Source of the DNA: Pseudomonas rubra
GTDB taxonomy: Bacteria; Pseudomonadota; Gammaproteobacteria; Pseudomonadales; Pseudomonadaceae
Reading direction: 5' to 3'
DNA length: 64,000 nucleotides
Assembly (NCBI RefSeq): GCF_028656935.1
Contig: NZ_JAMDGZ010000018.1
Span: 1-64,000, forward strand
Part shown: in pieces, positions 1 to 8,566 of the stretch
Layout: each line of letters begins with the position of its first letter
How positions within the stretch are numbered: position 1 is the first letter of the stretch
Notes under the pieces: model-generated
What the model was told of the DNA's origin: nothing
Seen by the model: the letters and a program-made list of their open reading frames with translations, nothing else
Databases searched by the model: none
Translations under genes and position numbers: made by a program

Positions 1-142
1 ACATTGACACGCACCGTCCAAGAAAAAAGTGAGCCGCCGTAAGGGCGGAAGGGGTCGGCAGCCTCGCCACATCAACTGGATAAGCACGCCTATCAAGAGC
101 CAATAGGCTGACTCGCTAGAGATGTGTATATACCTATGCTCA

Positions 143-166
143 TCGCGGGGCAAGCCCGTTCCCACA
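143..166. repeat. REP-like palindrome
   Basis: A short imperfect palindrome of the kind that occurs in many copies between Pseudomonas genes (tcgcggggcaagcccg followed by ttcccaca). It sits just beyond the fap operon terminator. Bases 1-142 otherwise hold only a small GC hairpin near 35-48 and no gene I can support. Confidence 0.6.
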
Positions 167-183
167 GCGCTCCCACAGCATCA

Positions 184-207
184 AAGCCCGCCGAAGCGGG
201 CTTTTTG
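184..207. terminator. Bidirectional terminator downstream of fapF
   Basis: GCCCGC/GCGGGC stem with a short loop. It is followed by five T on the plus strand and by TTTG on the minus strand. It lies directly after the fapF stop codon, so it probably ends the fap transcript. Confidence 0.65.
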
Positions 208-208
208 C

Positions 209-1489
209 TTAGAAGTAGTACGGGAATTTCAGGCTGAAGGAGAAGTCCGGCGAGTCGTCGGTCAGGCCAATGGAGAGGTTGGGGACGATGGTCAGGTTGT
301 CGGTGGCGGCCAGGGTCATGCCGATGTTGAAGTTGGCCGCGTTGTAGTCGCTGCTCGGTACCGACTGCCAACTGCCACCGTCAGGCTTGATCTTGCTCTT
401 GCTGGCAAACTGGTCAGAGAACGAGAACGACATACTCATCTTCTCGTTCAAGGCAAAGGCAATACCGGCACCGATCTGCCAGGAGTCGCCAAGTTTCACA
501 TCACCCGGGACCTTGGTGTTGATCGTCGGGCTGATGTCGCTGAACGAGTCCTGCATGTTGTAGGTGTAGGACAGGCTGCCGAACAGCACGGCTGGGTCGA
601 AGGTCTTGACCAGCGAGATGCCTGGGGTGATCGCCCAGATACCGTTGCCGGTCGGCAGGCTTTCCGGTACCGAGAGGTTGTCGTTGGTCGGGTCGTTGAC
701 CAGCTTGATGCCATAGGGATCCTTGCCGGTCGGTGCCTTGACGCGCAGGGTGACCACCGCATCGGGCAGGTTTTCCGACTCGTCGAGGAATTTGTAGGCA
801 ACGCCAACGTTGACATCGCCAATGGTCGGGTCGCGCCTGACGGTGGCATCGGAGGTAACGGGCCCGGCGCCACCGGCACCGCCAGAGGAATAGGTGGATT
901 CGCGGTAGACCACCGGGACGTTGATATCGAACTGCCAACGCTGGTCCAGGTTATAGCGCGCGGTCAGGTCCAGGGTCCAGTTATCGGCCTTGATCCGGTC
1001 GAGGTTGATATTGCCGAGGAAAATCGAGTCCAGCGCCAGAAAACCGTTGAGGACCAGGGCACGGGTGTCGTAGTGGGTATAGGTCAGGCCGGTTTCGACG
1101 CTGAACCTGCCGCCACCGAAGAAACCACTGGCCTCGTCGTACAGGTTGGACACGCTTTGTGCCGGCTCCGAGTCGTCCTTGAGCGATTGGCCGTAGGAGC
1201 TGCCGGTAGTTCCTGGTGCACCGCTGGCCACGGTCTGGCCGCCCTTGACGGTCTCCGCAGGGGACTTGGTCAAGCGTCTGGGTGGGGGGGCTTGCGGTGC
1301 TGCTTCAACCTGGCGAACGCGCTGCTCAAGGACCATCAGCGCGTTCTGTTGTGCTTCGTAACGTTGTTTCAACTCCATGAGTTCTTGTTTTAGTACTTCG
1401 ACCTGAGGATCGGCTGCCGCGTAGAGCAGGGTGGCCGGTGTCAGGCTACTCAAACAGACGATAGCTCTGAACGTTAACGATCGGTGCAT
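209..1489 (-). CDS. fapF: FapF, outer-membrane secretion channel for amyloid
   Basis: Last gene of the fap operon (426 aa). FapF forms a trimeric beta-barrel pore in the outer membrane that exports the FapB/FapC amyloid subunits. The sequence shows a signal peptide (about residues 1-24, ending LLYA), then a heptad-rich coiled coil (about 29-63, start [12 protein letters not shown]). Next comes a Gly/Ser/Pro linker, and from about residue 115 alternating hydrophobic strands typical of a barrel, ending in FPYYF with a C-terminal Phe. This coiled coil-linker-barrel order is the known FapF layout. The ATG is preceded by GAAGGGACGG. The terminator at 184-207 follows the stop. Identification rests on domain order and operon position. 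Confidence 0.92.
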   Translation of the reverse strand: MHRSLTFRAIVCLSSLTPATLLYAAADPQVEVLKQELMELKQRYEAQQNALMVLEQRVRQVEAAPQAPPPRRLTKSPAETVKGGQTVASGAPGTTGSSYGQSLKDDSEPAQSVSNLYDEASGFFGGGRFSVETGLTYTHYDTRALVLNGFLALDSIFLGNINLDRIKADNWTLDLTARYNLDQRWQFDINVPVVYRESTYSSGGAGGAGPVTSDATVRRDPTIGDVNVGVAYKFLDESENLPDAVVTLRVKAPTGKDPYGIKLVNDPTNDNLSVPESLPTGNGIWAITPGISLVKTFDPAVLFGSLSYTYNMQDSFSDISPTINTKVPGDVKLGDSWQIGAGIAFALNEKMSMSFSFSDQFASKSKIKPDGGSWQSVPSSDYNAANFNIGMTLAATDNLTIVPNLSIGLTDDSPDFSFSLKFPYYF

Positions 1490-1535
1490 GGGTTAGCCGT
1501 CCCTTCTGACTACATATGATGAGACTGAGCGTAGA

Positions 1536-2285
1536 TCAGAATCCGAGAGTGCGAAGGCCTTTGAGTTGGTCCAGGTTGCCATTGAGAGAACCGGCGGTGG
1601 GTACGTTCTCACGCAGTACGACATTGAGCGAGGTGAGGTTGCTGACCCGGTTGCCGGCGCCCAGCAAGGTGGTGTTCTGCATCAGGCCACCCTGGGCCAG
1701 GCGTTGCACGGTACTGCCCTGGTTGTTGTTGGCGACGATGTTCAACTGCACTCCGCCGGCTCCGCTCGACGACACGCTCAGCGAGCCTGCGCCGTTGGCG
1801 CCGACCAGGGTCGAGCCTGCAGCCAGGGCCTGGCCCTCTTGCTGGATGACTGGCGCCTGATTGGCCTTGGTGACGTTGATATCGACGTTGTTGTAGGCGG
1901 TATTGTTGTCGCCGGCCGCCCGCACCACTTGGGTGACGCCTTCGGTGCTGTTGAGGCCGTTGCCGCCGCTGACGCTACCTGTTCCGGTGTTTTGCGCGTG
2001 GGCAGAGCCGGTACCTTTTTCGTCGATCATCGACACATAAAACTGCGGTTTTATCGTTGTTTGTTGAATTTGCATCGAGGATTTGGCGCCGATGACCTCA
2101 CCATTGGCATTTTGCCAGGTGCTGCTCATGACGATGCCGAAGCTGACAATGCGTCCCGGCATGACAAAGCGCCCGCGCAAGTTCGCCAGTTCCTGATCCT
2201 TCAATTCAATGGGTTTGAGCGTCTGTGCCTGGGTGGGCAGGCTGGCGGCCAGACAAACCACGGCGAGCCAGATTGAAGTCTTCAT
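1536..2285 (-). CDS. fapE: FapE, minor/extracellular fap component
   Basis: 249 aa from the ATG at 2285 (MKTSIWLAVV), preceded by GGGAGC. An upstream in-frame start is possible but would put extra residues before a clear signal peptide (1-22, ending TQAQ). FapE is a minor, exported component found with mature Fap fibrils. The body begins LKDQELANLRGRFVMPGRI and is rich in Asn, Gly and Ser, with beta-strand-like segments. It lies between fapD and fapF in the normal fap order and is co-transcribed with them. Confidence 0.88.
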   Translation of the reverse strand: MKTSIWLAVVCLAASLPTQAQTLKPIELKDQELANLRGRFVMPGRIVSFGIVMSSTWQNANGEVIGAKSSMQIQQTTIKPQFYVSMIDEKGTGSAHAQNTGTGSVSGGNGLNSTEGVTQVVRAAGDNNTAYNNVDINVTKANQAPVIQQEGQALAAGSTLVGANGAGSLSVSSSGAGGVQLNIVANNNQGSTVQRLAQGGLMQNTTLLGAGNRVSNLTSLNVVLRENVPTAGSLNGNLDQLKGLRTLGF

Positions 2286-2318
2286 GGGATGCTCCCGGAG
2301 CCTCATGCTCCCTTGTCA

Positions 2319-2999
2319 TTAGAAGAAGTCGCTTTGGATGAACCCGAAATCCATCAACTCAGCGTCTTGCACCGGGGTGAAGGTATTGATGCGGTTTTTG
2401 GCGGTCAGCGGCAGCGGTGGGTCGAGCAAGGCATTGGCCTTGTCGTAACCCCGGCCGATGACGGCGAAGATGATGCCATTCCAGCCTTTGACAAAATCGT
2501 CGACTTTGTAGCGTTTGTGGCCCAGTACCGGGTCGCCGATGTAAGCCCAGCCTTTGTGGACTTTCTGCAAGACCACAAAGTGCTTGTAGCCACGGATGTC
2601 CATCAGCACCACCACGGGTATGCGAACATTCTGCAAGGCGTCGACTTCTACCCGGTAACCACGGGCACGCATGCCCAGGCTTTCCACGTAACGCTTCATG
2701 TCGAGCATGGAGAAGCCCTGGACCCGGACCATGTCATGGTCGGAGTGGGCCAGCATGCCTTCGATGATCTGATCTTCATTGACGTCCAGCCAATAGGCCT
2801 GACGCAAAATGGTCGCCAGTGCTGCGGCGCCACAGCTGAAATCGGTTTTCTGTTGCACAAGGTCAGCGAACTTGCGTTCGCGTACGCTCTGGATGGGTTT
2901 GAATACCACCGCGCCTCCTGGCAGCACCGAAAGCGGTAGTTGCGCCGCTTCGCTCAAGCTTGCCAGGCACAGCAAAAATGCCAAGGCGATAATGCGCAT
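2319..2999 (-). CDS. fapD: FapD, C39-family cysteine peptidase
   Basis: 226 aa starting at MRIIALAFLL (ATG 2999, upstream CAGGGGGGC). FapD is the periplasmic C39-type protease needed for Fap secretion. The sequence has a signal peptide (about 1-19) and a papain-like triad in the expected order: Cys56 in TDFSCGAAALATIL, His140 in RGYKHFVVL and Asp156 in YIGDPVLG. A longer frame extends upstream into fapC, but it lacks a signal peptide at its start and overlaps the terminator at 3025-3048, so the shorter start is preferred. Transcription of fapDEF must pass that hairpin. Confidence 0.92.
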   Translation of the reverse strand: MRIIALAFLLCLASLSEAAQLPLSVLPGGAVVFKPIQSVRERKFADLVQQKTDFSCGAAALATILRQAYWLDVNEDQIIEGMLAHSDHDMVRVQGFSMLDMKRYVESLGMRARGYRVEVDALQNVRIPVVVLMDIRGYKHFVVLQKVHKGWAYIGDPVLGHKRYKVDDFVKGWNGIIFAVIGRGYDKANALLDPPLPLTAKNRINTFTPVQDAELMDFGFIQSDFF

Positions 3000-3024
3000 G
3001 TTCGATGCCCCCCTGCCGGTGTTG

Positions 3025-3048
3025 AAAAAAGGCCCCCCGAAGGGGGCC
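3025..3048 (-). terminator. Intrinsic terminator between fapC and fapD
   Basis: On the minus strand a GGCCCCC stem with a TTCG-containing loop is followed at once by six T. It lies in the 64-bp gap after the fapC stop and before the fapD start. It would let most transcripts end after fapABC and a minority continue into fapDEF, which fits the need for excess amyloid subunits over secretion machinery. Confidence 0.75.
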
Positions 3049-3063
3049 TCCAGGCCACAGCAT

Positions 3064-4389
3064 TTACATCGAGGTGTTGGAAATGGCCAGCGAGTTGCTT
3101 TGTTGGTTGCCTTGACCGGCCGCCACGTTGACGCCCAGGTTGCCGCTGCCGCCATTGACCGAACCACTCAGGGTTGCGGTGTTGGTTACAGGGTTGGCCC
3201 AGCCAGTTGGAGTCAGCACTTGATAAGAGTAAGTATTGCTCAAATCGTAAGAGCTGCTTTCACTCCAGCTTTTCGCTTTGTCGTACTCAGACTCGGACGA
3301 TTTGCTGCCTGATTTCTCGAACGAGGAGTTGAAGGCTTTTTCGAAGGAGGAGTCATACGACTTGTCCCACGAAGAGCTGGACTCTTTGTTCCAGGTTTTT
3401 TCGACCGATGCATCCAGCGAAGCCGTCAGCGAAGCACTGGCTTCATCAGAACGGCTGCCACTGTGGTGACGGCCATAGTCATAGCTGCTTTCGCGGCTGG
3501 CGTCGAATTGCACGTCCAGCGATGCGTTCAGCGTAGCACCACGTGAACCGCTGGCTTCGTGGGTTTTAGAGCCACTTGCGTCCGAGCTGTACGAACCACT
3601 GGCGTCGAAGCTCTTGGCACCGGCCACTTCGAAGCTCGACGAGTTGCTCTTACTGCCGCTGGCCTCGAAGGACCCGTCGCGCGATGCACTGCCGCTGGCG
3701 GTTTTGGTTACCGTCAGAGTATCGACACGATAGGTGCGATCGGCGTTGTTGTTGACGGTCAGGCCTGGGCCGTTTTGCTCGGCAGAAGCAGTAGCGGTTG
3801 CGTTACCCAGTGCAGCGTTGGTATTGGCAATCGCCATGGTGTTTTTCTGCTGGTTCAGGTCGCCACCGGCAATGTTGATGCCCATGTTGCCGCTGCCGTT
3901 GTTGCCCGAACCACCCATGACGGCGGAGTTGGTGCTGCCGTAGTTGTCGACGCGGTTGTGGTTGCTGTATTGCGAGACTTTAGCGGTCGAAGTGGCATTG
4001 CCGAACACGAAGGTGTTGTCGATTTCCGAGACGGAACCGGCGTTGGCGATGGCGGCGGCGTTGTCTTGCTGGTTGCCGGCACCGGCAGCCACGTTGACGC
4101 CGACGTTGCCGCTGGTACCGGTGGCCGAGCTGCTCATTTCAGCTTCGTTCACGGTGCCTTCGTTGCGGATTTTGTTGTTGGTGCTGCTTTGTTTGTCCCA
4201 GGCGTTGGCAGTGGCGGTCACCGGGATTTTAGTCGGAGGAGGGGTGTGATGACCATTGTTGTTGTGATGGCCATTGTTGTTGTGGCCGTTATTGTGGCCA
4301 CCACGTGGATCATTCCCTGCTTGTACAGCTACAGCCATGACCGCAGCAATTGCGAAAACCAGAGGCTTGAGTGCCATCGAAGGTTTCAT
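3064..4389 (-). CDS. fapC: FapC, major functional-amyloid subunit
   Basis: 441 aa; the major fibril protein of Pseudomonas functional amyloid. Order: signal peptide (1-24, ending AVQA); an Asn/His/Gly-rich stretch (27-48); amyloid repeat 1 (about 71-118, with GNVGVNVAAGAGNQQDN); repeat 2 (about 142-190, with GNMGINIAGGDLNQQKN); a Ser-rich linker (about 231-388, many SFE, ASGS and SSS units); and repeat 3 (about 405-440, with GNLGVNVAAGQGNQQSN). Each repeat carries the GNQQ/LNQQ core that drives fibril stacking. The protein has no cysteine. The ATG at 4389 follows CGGAGAA. FapB is the likely nucleator and FapF the exporter. Confidence 0.94.
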   Translation of the reverse strand: MKPSMALKPLVFAIAAVMAVAVQAGNDPRGGHNNGHNNNGHHNNNGHHTPPPTKIPVTATANAWDKQSSTNNKIRNEGTVNEAEMSSSATGTSGNVGVNVAAGAGNQQDNAAAIANAGSVSEIDNTFVFGNATSTAKVSQYSNHNRVDNYGSTNSAVMGGSGNNGSGNMGINIAGGDLNQQKNTMAIANTNAALGNATATASAEQNGPGLTVNNNADRTYRVDTLTVTKTASGSASRDGSFEASGSKSNSSSFEVAGAKSFDASGSYSSDASGSKTHEASGSRGATLNASLDVQFDASRESSYDYGRHHSGSRSDEASASLTASLDASVEKTWNKESSSSWDKSYDSSFEKAFNSSFEKSGSKSSESEYDKAKSWSESSSYDLSNTYSYQVLTPTGWANPVTNTATLSGSVNGGSGNLGVNVAAGQGNQQSNSLAISNTSM

Positions 4390-4441
4390 GGTGATTCTCC
4401 GTACTTTATTTTAGGTTAAGTGTTGTTATTACCTGTTTGGG

Positions 4442-5014
4442 TCAGTCTGCGACCCGGATGCTCAGGGTGTTGGCCGTTCGGTTTCCCACCCCGGCACTCT
4501 GATTCAACTGAATGACCCCACGGCTGCCGGTGAATGCCTGGTCACTGGTAGTGACCTGGCGATAGCCGGGTGTCGAGTCAGTTGGATCGGAGTTGTTGAG
4601 CAGCGCCACGTTTTGTTGCATGAGGACGCTGTCGTCGATACTTTGCGGTTGACTACTGATGCTGATCCGCAGTGCGTTGGCTTGCTGATTGGCGGCGCCC
4701 GCGCTCTGGTTGACCCCCAGTGCGCCGCTGCCATTGCTGAAGGAGTTGCCCTGAATGCCGGATTGGGCATCCATGTTCGGGTCGACCTGGGTACGCAAGC
4801 GCTGGCGGATCTGGCTCGTGGCGCTGGCACCATGGCCTACGGCGATAGCCCGGGCGTTGGCTTGTTGCTGTTGATCACCGGCAGCCTGGTTGACTGTAAG
4901 GTTGCCTTGGTACTGGGCACCGGTGGTGTCGATGTTGGCGTTATTGATCACTGGGGGTTGGGCAAGGGCCGGTGTACTGCAGAACATGGCCAGAATCAGC
5001 AGCCGATGCTTCAT
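4442..5014 (-). CDS. fapB: FapB, amyloid nucleator subunit
   Basis: 190 aa with signal peptide 1-18 (ending ALA) and three short amyloid motifs of the same type as in FapC: NQAAGDQQQQANARAI (about 42-57), NQSAGAANQQANALRI (about 102-117) and NQSAGVGNRTANTLSI (near the C-terminus). FapB is the minor, nucleating fibril component. The ATG at 5014 follows GGAGG, whose surroundings include the end of fapA; the two genes are separated by one base, implying translational coupling. Confidence 0.92.
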   Translation of the reverse strand: MKHRLLILAMFCSTPALAQPPVINNANIDTTGAQYQGNLTVNQAAGDQQQQANARAIAVGHGASATSQIRQRLRTQVDPNMDAQSGIQGNSFSNGSGALGVNQSAGAANQQANALRISISSQPQSIDDSVLMQQNVALLNNSDPTDSTPGYRQVTTSDQAFTGSRGVIQLNQSAGVGNRTANTLSIRVAD

Positions 5015-5015
5015 C

Positions 5016-5453
5016 TCACTGACCTCCGGTCAAGATCTGCAGGGGCGCCAGGCCTTTCTGCACGCTAGAGTTGACCATGTTGGAGATGCCGTTGCCGGAG
5101 TTGCCGGAACGTCCGCCAGCCAGGTTCGGCAGTTGTGTCTGGTTATTGAGATTGCCGCCCAGGTTGTTGGTCTGTTGCGTGATCATGGAACTGATGCCCG
5201 CACCGCTGCTGATGTTGGCAAAGTCACCGTCGCTGAGCTCGTTGGTTTGTTTGAGGATCTGCACCGAGGGGTTGGTATTGACCGTCGTCGGGTACGGATC
5301 GGGCACCAACGGGGCGCGCACGGCGTTGCGGGTTTGCACATCGCGGGTAATCACCACGATCCCGTTTTCGGCCTGGACCGGCACGTTGATGCTGGCTCCC
5401 AGTACGCAACTGATCAGCACGAGGCGGTAGATGCCTTTATCAATTTTTCCCAC
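5016..5453 (-). CDS. fapA: FapA, periplasmic chaperone-like fap protein
   Basis: First gene of the operon. I take the GTG at 5453 (VGKIDKGIYRLV), 8 bases after a GAAGGAA ribosome-binding site, giving 145 aa. A longer frame runs upstream without a credible start. The signal peptide is about residues 1-29 (ending PVQA). The rest is Asn/Gln/Gly-rich (TQQTNNLGGNLNNQTQLP). In studied strains FapA keeps FapC soluble in the periplasm and affects fibril composition. Confidence 0.85.
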   Translation of the reverse strand: MGKIDKGIYRLVLISCVLGASINVPVQAENGIVVITRDVQTRNAVRAPLVPDPYPTTVNTNPSVQILKQTNELSDGDFANISSGAGISSMITQQTNNLGGNLNNQTQLPNLAGGRSGNSGNGISNMVNSSVQKGLAPLQILTGGQ

Positions 5454-5773
5454 GATGGCAATTCCTTCTTCGGTGCGCTGGCCTTGTTCAGCGTTGCGAA
5501 GAAGAGAGCAGAAGCTGTGCCGCTTTTTGTTTTTTATTGGAAAACAAAGGCTTGGGTAAATTGATTGGAAGGGGTCAAAAAATAGTGTAACGCCACTGAG
5601 ACACTCACCACCTGCAGGGTTGGATCCTTTGGGCGCCATGGCTTATCAAGGGCCACAGGCGTCGAGTGTTTCAGGCGCTTAACACTTTCGCTTTTGCCGG
5701 CGGTGGCCGCTTTAAATCGCGGTTCTGCGTAGAGGGGAGTGTTTCAGGAATGGACAGTTGTGCAGAAATTGAT
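5454..5773 (-). promoter_or_regulatory. Upstream region of the fap operon
   Basis: About 320 bases without a gene, between the fapA start and the end of the NadR-like kinase gene; both neighbours read leftward. The fap promoter must lie here unless transcription reads in from pnuC. An A/T-rich stretch at 5520-5580 contains TTGACC on the minus strand, but no convincing -10 sequence at 17 bases, and I see no clear sigma54 (GG-N10-GC) element. The site of control is therefore unresolved. Confidence 0.4.
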
Positions 5774-6298
5774 TCAGGTCTCGAGCAAGCGAGCTACGGC
5801 GGTAAAGGCGGCCTGCTTGCGCTGTTGCCAGTCGCCTTGCAGCACCTGGCAAGGCTGGCGGTGCAGGGTCAGCCAGGCGGCAGTGGCCTGGAAGAACGCC
5901 TGGCGCTCGGCTAACTGCGGCTGGCAGCGTTGTCCGTCGTCGTGCCAGCCGACCGACTCGGGGCTGAGCAGCAAGTGCAGATCGTAATTGCGCGTCAGCA
6001 AAGCGTCTTCGAGCCATGCCGGGCAGTCGCCAAACAGCGTGCGGCTCCAGAGCATATTGCTCAACAGGTGGGTATCGAGAATCAGCAGTCGCGGCCGCCG
6101 GGCGCGGGCGGCGTCCTCCCAGGCCAACTGCCCATGGGCAATGGCCGGGATGTCGGCATAACAGGTATCGCGTGCCTGTTCGTCAATGAAGTGACGGACG
6201 TACTCGCCCACCAACTCACCGCCAAAGTGCAGCCTGATTTCATTGCCGAGCCAGCTTTTTCCGCTGGACTCAGGACCGGTAAGCACCAGCACCTTCAT
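5774..6298 (-). CDS. NadR-type ribosylnicotinamide kinase
   Basis: 174 aa from the ATG at 6298 (MKVLVLTG). It contains the P-loop GPESSGKS (8-15), then GEYVRHFIDEQ and LILDTHLLSN, a pattern found in the C-terminal kinase domain of NadR. That domain phosphorylates nicotinamide riboside to NMN in NAD salvage. There is no nucleotidyltransferase or DNA-binding domain, so this is a stand-alone kinase. Its ATG overlaps the pnuC stop (ATGA), so the kinase is translationally coupled to a riboside transporter; phosphorylation would trap the imported substrate. If PnuC here carries another vitamin, the kinase substrate could differ. Confidence 0.82.
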   Translation of the reverse strand: MKVLVLTGPESSGKSWLGNEIRLHFGGELVGEYVRHFIDEQARDTCYADIPAIAHGQLAWEDAARARRPRLLILDTHLLSNMLWSRTLFGDCPAWLEDALLTRNYDLHLLLSPESVGWHDDGQRCQPQLAERQAFFQATAAWLTLHRQPCQVLQGDWQQRKQAAFTAVARLLET

Positions 6299-6861
6299 GG
6301 CAATGCCAGCGCCGGATCGCGTCGCCAATCACGCCAGCCCTGCACCGCGATCAGGGTGAACAGGGCGTAGAGCGCGGCAGTCAGGTACATGGCCTTGGAC
6401 AGGAACAAACCGACGAAAATCACGTCGAGGATGACCCACAACGGCCAGCACTGCAGACGCTTTTGCGCCATCCACCATTGTGCGACCAGGCTAAAACCGG
6501 TCAAGGCGGCGTCCAGCCAGGGGTGGACAGCGTCGGTCCAGGTCGCCATGGCCGCGCCCAGGCCAAGGCTGCCGAGCAGCCCCAGGCCCAAGCCGAAGGC
6601 CATCGCGTGCGGCGCCAGCAGGGTGACCTGGCGCGCCTCGCGCTGGCTGTCCGGGCGTGTCCATTGCCACCAGCCATACAGTTGCAGCACGGCATAGACC
6701 AGTTGCAGGAGCATGTCCGAGTACAGCTTCACGTCGTAAAAGATCCAGGTGTACAGCACCACCATCACCAGGCCGATCGGCCAGCACCAGGGGTTCTGCT
6801 TGGTCGTGAGCCACACGGCGATAACGCCGAGCACGGCGGCGAACAGTTCGAGGCCGGACAT
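6295..6861 (-). CDS. pnuC: PnuC-family nicotinamide riboside transporter
   Basis: 188 aa, almost entirely membrane segments (6-7 helices), with the tryptophan-rich YGWWQW motif near residue 60 that lines the substrate site in PnuC proteins. It facilitates diffusion of nicotinamide riboside (or, in the PnuT branch, thiamine) across the inner membrane. The adjacent NadR-type kinase favours the riboside. The ATG at 6861 follows CCAAGGAA. It lies downstream of, and in the same direction as, the interrupted chemoreceptor gene, separated by a REP element. Confidence 0.88.
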   Translation of the reverse strand: MSGLELFAAVLGVIAVWLTTKQNPWCWPIGLVMVVLYTWIFYDVKLYSDMLLQLVYAVLQLYGWWQWTRPDSQREARQVTLLAPHAMAFGLGLGLLGSLGLGAAMATWTDAVHPWLDAALTGFSLVAQWWMAQKRLQCWPLWVILDVIFVGLFLSKAMYLTAALYALFTLIAVQGWRDWRRDPALALP

Positions 6862-6948
6862 CGGCGTTCCTTGGCAGGTTCGAGGGGGCGCCGATTGTAC
6901 CTTGTGGCGCGCCAGGCGCCACTAGCAAGCGGGATGGATCTGCACGCA

Positions 6949-6974
6949 GTGGGAGCGGGCTCGCCCCGCGATAG
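6949..6974. repeat. REP-like palindrome
   Basis: gtgggagcgggctcgccccgcg, a typical Pseudomonas REP unit, in the gap between pnuC and the chemoreceptor 3' part. It may stabilise or end the chemoreceptor transcript. Confidence 0.65.
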
Positions 6975-6984
6975 CATTTCCCGA

Positions 6985-8343
6985 TTAGACCCGGAACTGT
7001 CGCAACAACTGCTCAAGTTGCCCGCTCAACTGGAACAGCGCCTTGCCCGAATCACTCGAATGCTGCGCCGCCAGGGCCGTTTGCTGCGACAGGTCGGCGG
7101 TCTCGGTGACGTTGCGGTTAATCTCCTCGACCACATGCGACTGCTGCAAGGTGGCGCTGGCAATCGAGGCGTTGAGCGCGGTCAGGTTGTGCAGGGCCTG
7201 GCTGATGGCATCCAGGCTGACCCCGGCTTCGCTGGCCTGCTCGACGGTCTGGCGTGAGGCTTCACTGCTGGCATCGATGGCTTTTACTGCCGCTTCGGAC
7301 TGACCTTGCAGGTGTTCGATCATGCTCTGGATTTCAGCAGTGGACTGCTGGGTGCGCTGGGCCAGCAGGCGCACCTCGTCGGCGACCACGGCAAAGCCGC
7401 GGCCCTGTTCGCCGGCGCGCGCAGCTTCGATGGCGGCGTTGAGGGCCAGCAGGTTGGTTTGCTCGGCAATCGAGCGAATCACCTCCAGGACACTGCCAAT
7501 GCGCGTGCTCTGGCCGGCCAGCGCGCGGATTACCTGGACCGCCTCGTCAATGGTTGCCGACAGTTGGTCAATGCGCTGCAGGCTGCCGTGAATGCTGTGC
7601 TGGCCTTGCTCGGCGCGCAACTGTGCATCGCGCATTTCGCTGGAGGCTTGTTCTGCGCTCTTGGCCACATCCTGGACCGCGTAGGTCACTTCGTTGATTG
7701 CCGTGGCCACTTGTTCCATCTGCTGCGACTGCTGCTCGCTGCGCTGCTGGGCCTGGCCTGCGTTGTTGCCGACGTCGTTGGCCGATTGCGCCAAGGCATG
7801 TACCGCGCCCTGCAGTTGGCTGATCACCCCCTGCAATTTGGCGGTAAAGCTGTTGAAGTGCGCGCCCAGTTGGGTGACCTCATCAAAGCCGTGGGTGTCC
7901 AGGCGCCGGGTCAGGTCGCTTTCACCGCTGGCAATGGTGGCCATGGCATCGACCGCCTCCTGCAGCGGTCGGGCAATGCTGCGGGCGATCAGCACCACCA
8001 GCAGGGCCATGACCAGGGCGATACCCAGGCCAAGGATCGAGGCATCGCGCAGTTGGCGCAGGAACTCGGCCTGCATGTCGTCGATGTACACCCCCGAACC
8101 GATCACCCAGCCCCAGGGCTGGAACAGCTGCACATATGAGGTTTTTTTCACCGGCTCGCTGGCCCCGGGCTTGGGCCAGCGGTAGTCGATGCTGCCAGCG
8201 CCTTTGGCCTTGGCCAGCGCCGCCATCTCGTTGAACAGGGCAAAGCCGTCCGGGTCACGAATCGCCGAGAGGTCCTGGCCATCGAGCTTGGGGTTGGCCG
8301 GATGCATGATCATCTTCGGCCCCAGGTCGTTGATCCAGAAATA
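6985..8343 (-). pseudogene. Chemoreceptor (MCP), 3' part cut off by prophage
   Basis: The C-terminal ~450 residues of an MCP whose 5' part is at 49162-49455. From the junction: most of a single Cache domain ([14 protein letters not shown], then [13 protein letters not shown]), a membrane helix ([18 protein letters not shown]), a HAMP linker, and the long cytoplasmic coiled coil with the conserved signalling tip ([19 protein letters not shown]). This half has lost its promoter and start codon. The TTG just inside attL is only a chance start. Joined to the other half across the att core it gives a 544-residue, fully in-frame receptor. Single-Cache MCPs of pseudomonads often sense small organic acids; the ligand here is unknown. 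Confidence 0.93.
8330..8343. other. attL core (ttgatccagaaata)
   Basis: Fourteen bases identical to 49166-49179. The surrounding bases differ on both sides (g/c before, c/g after). Sequence on the left is MCP coding sequence and on the right is phage. The core encodes YFWI of the MCP Cache domain on the minus strand. Confidence 0.9.
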
Positions 8344-8566
8344 CAAGCACTCCGTATCCCTCGGGCCTTAGCGGGCAGCTCGATGACCCTTTGGGACACC
8401 GTTGTGACATCCAGAGGTGCGGGCGCTCAGGCGCGTAAAGGACCCCATGCGGGCGCGATAAGGCTCACGCGAGGGTGGCACGGGGGGATGCGCGAGTGCA
8501 CCCGTATTGAGGTGGTCATTCAGATTTTTGCCCCAGATTCTCAAAGAGACCTAAAGGCCATGGTGG
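8344..8566. other. Left-end prophage segment, probable single terminal repeat
   Basis: 223 bases with no gene I can support. T7-like virions carry a direct terminal repeat, which collapses to one copy on circularisation. In this prophage that copy must lie between gene 19.5 and the attachment site, or in the 45 bases before integrase; only this segment is large enough. It has cctaaaggc and ccctttggg elements that recall T7 end sequences. The exact ends cannot be read from one prophage. Confidence 0.4.

Noticed and set aside
122..1393. Long open frame on the plus strand opposite fapF
   Set aside because: Antisense shadow: no ribosome-binding site, no recognisable domain, and the minus strand holds a clear fapF.
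5560..5600. Sigma70 or sigma54 promoter for fapA
   Set aside because: TTGACC is present but without a -10 at proper spacing, and no GG-N10-GC pair fits; left unassigned.
8330..8343. A tRNA or tmRNA as attachment site
   Set aside because: The core lies inside MCP coding sequence on both sides; no tRNA-like cloverleaf is present near either end.
6985..8346. C-terminal MCP half as an independent gene starting at a TTG
   Set aside because: The TTG lies just inside phage DNA at attL, has no ribosome-binding site, and the Cache domain would lack its N-terminal part.
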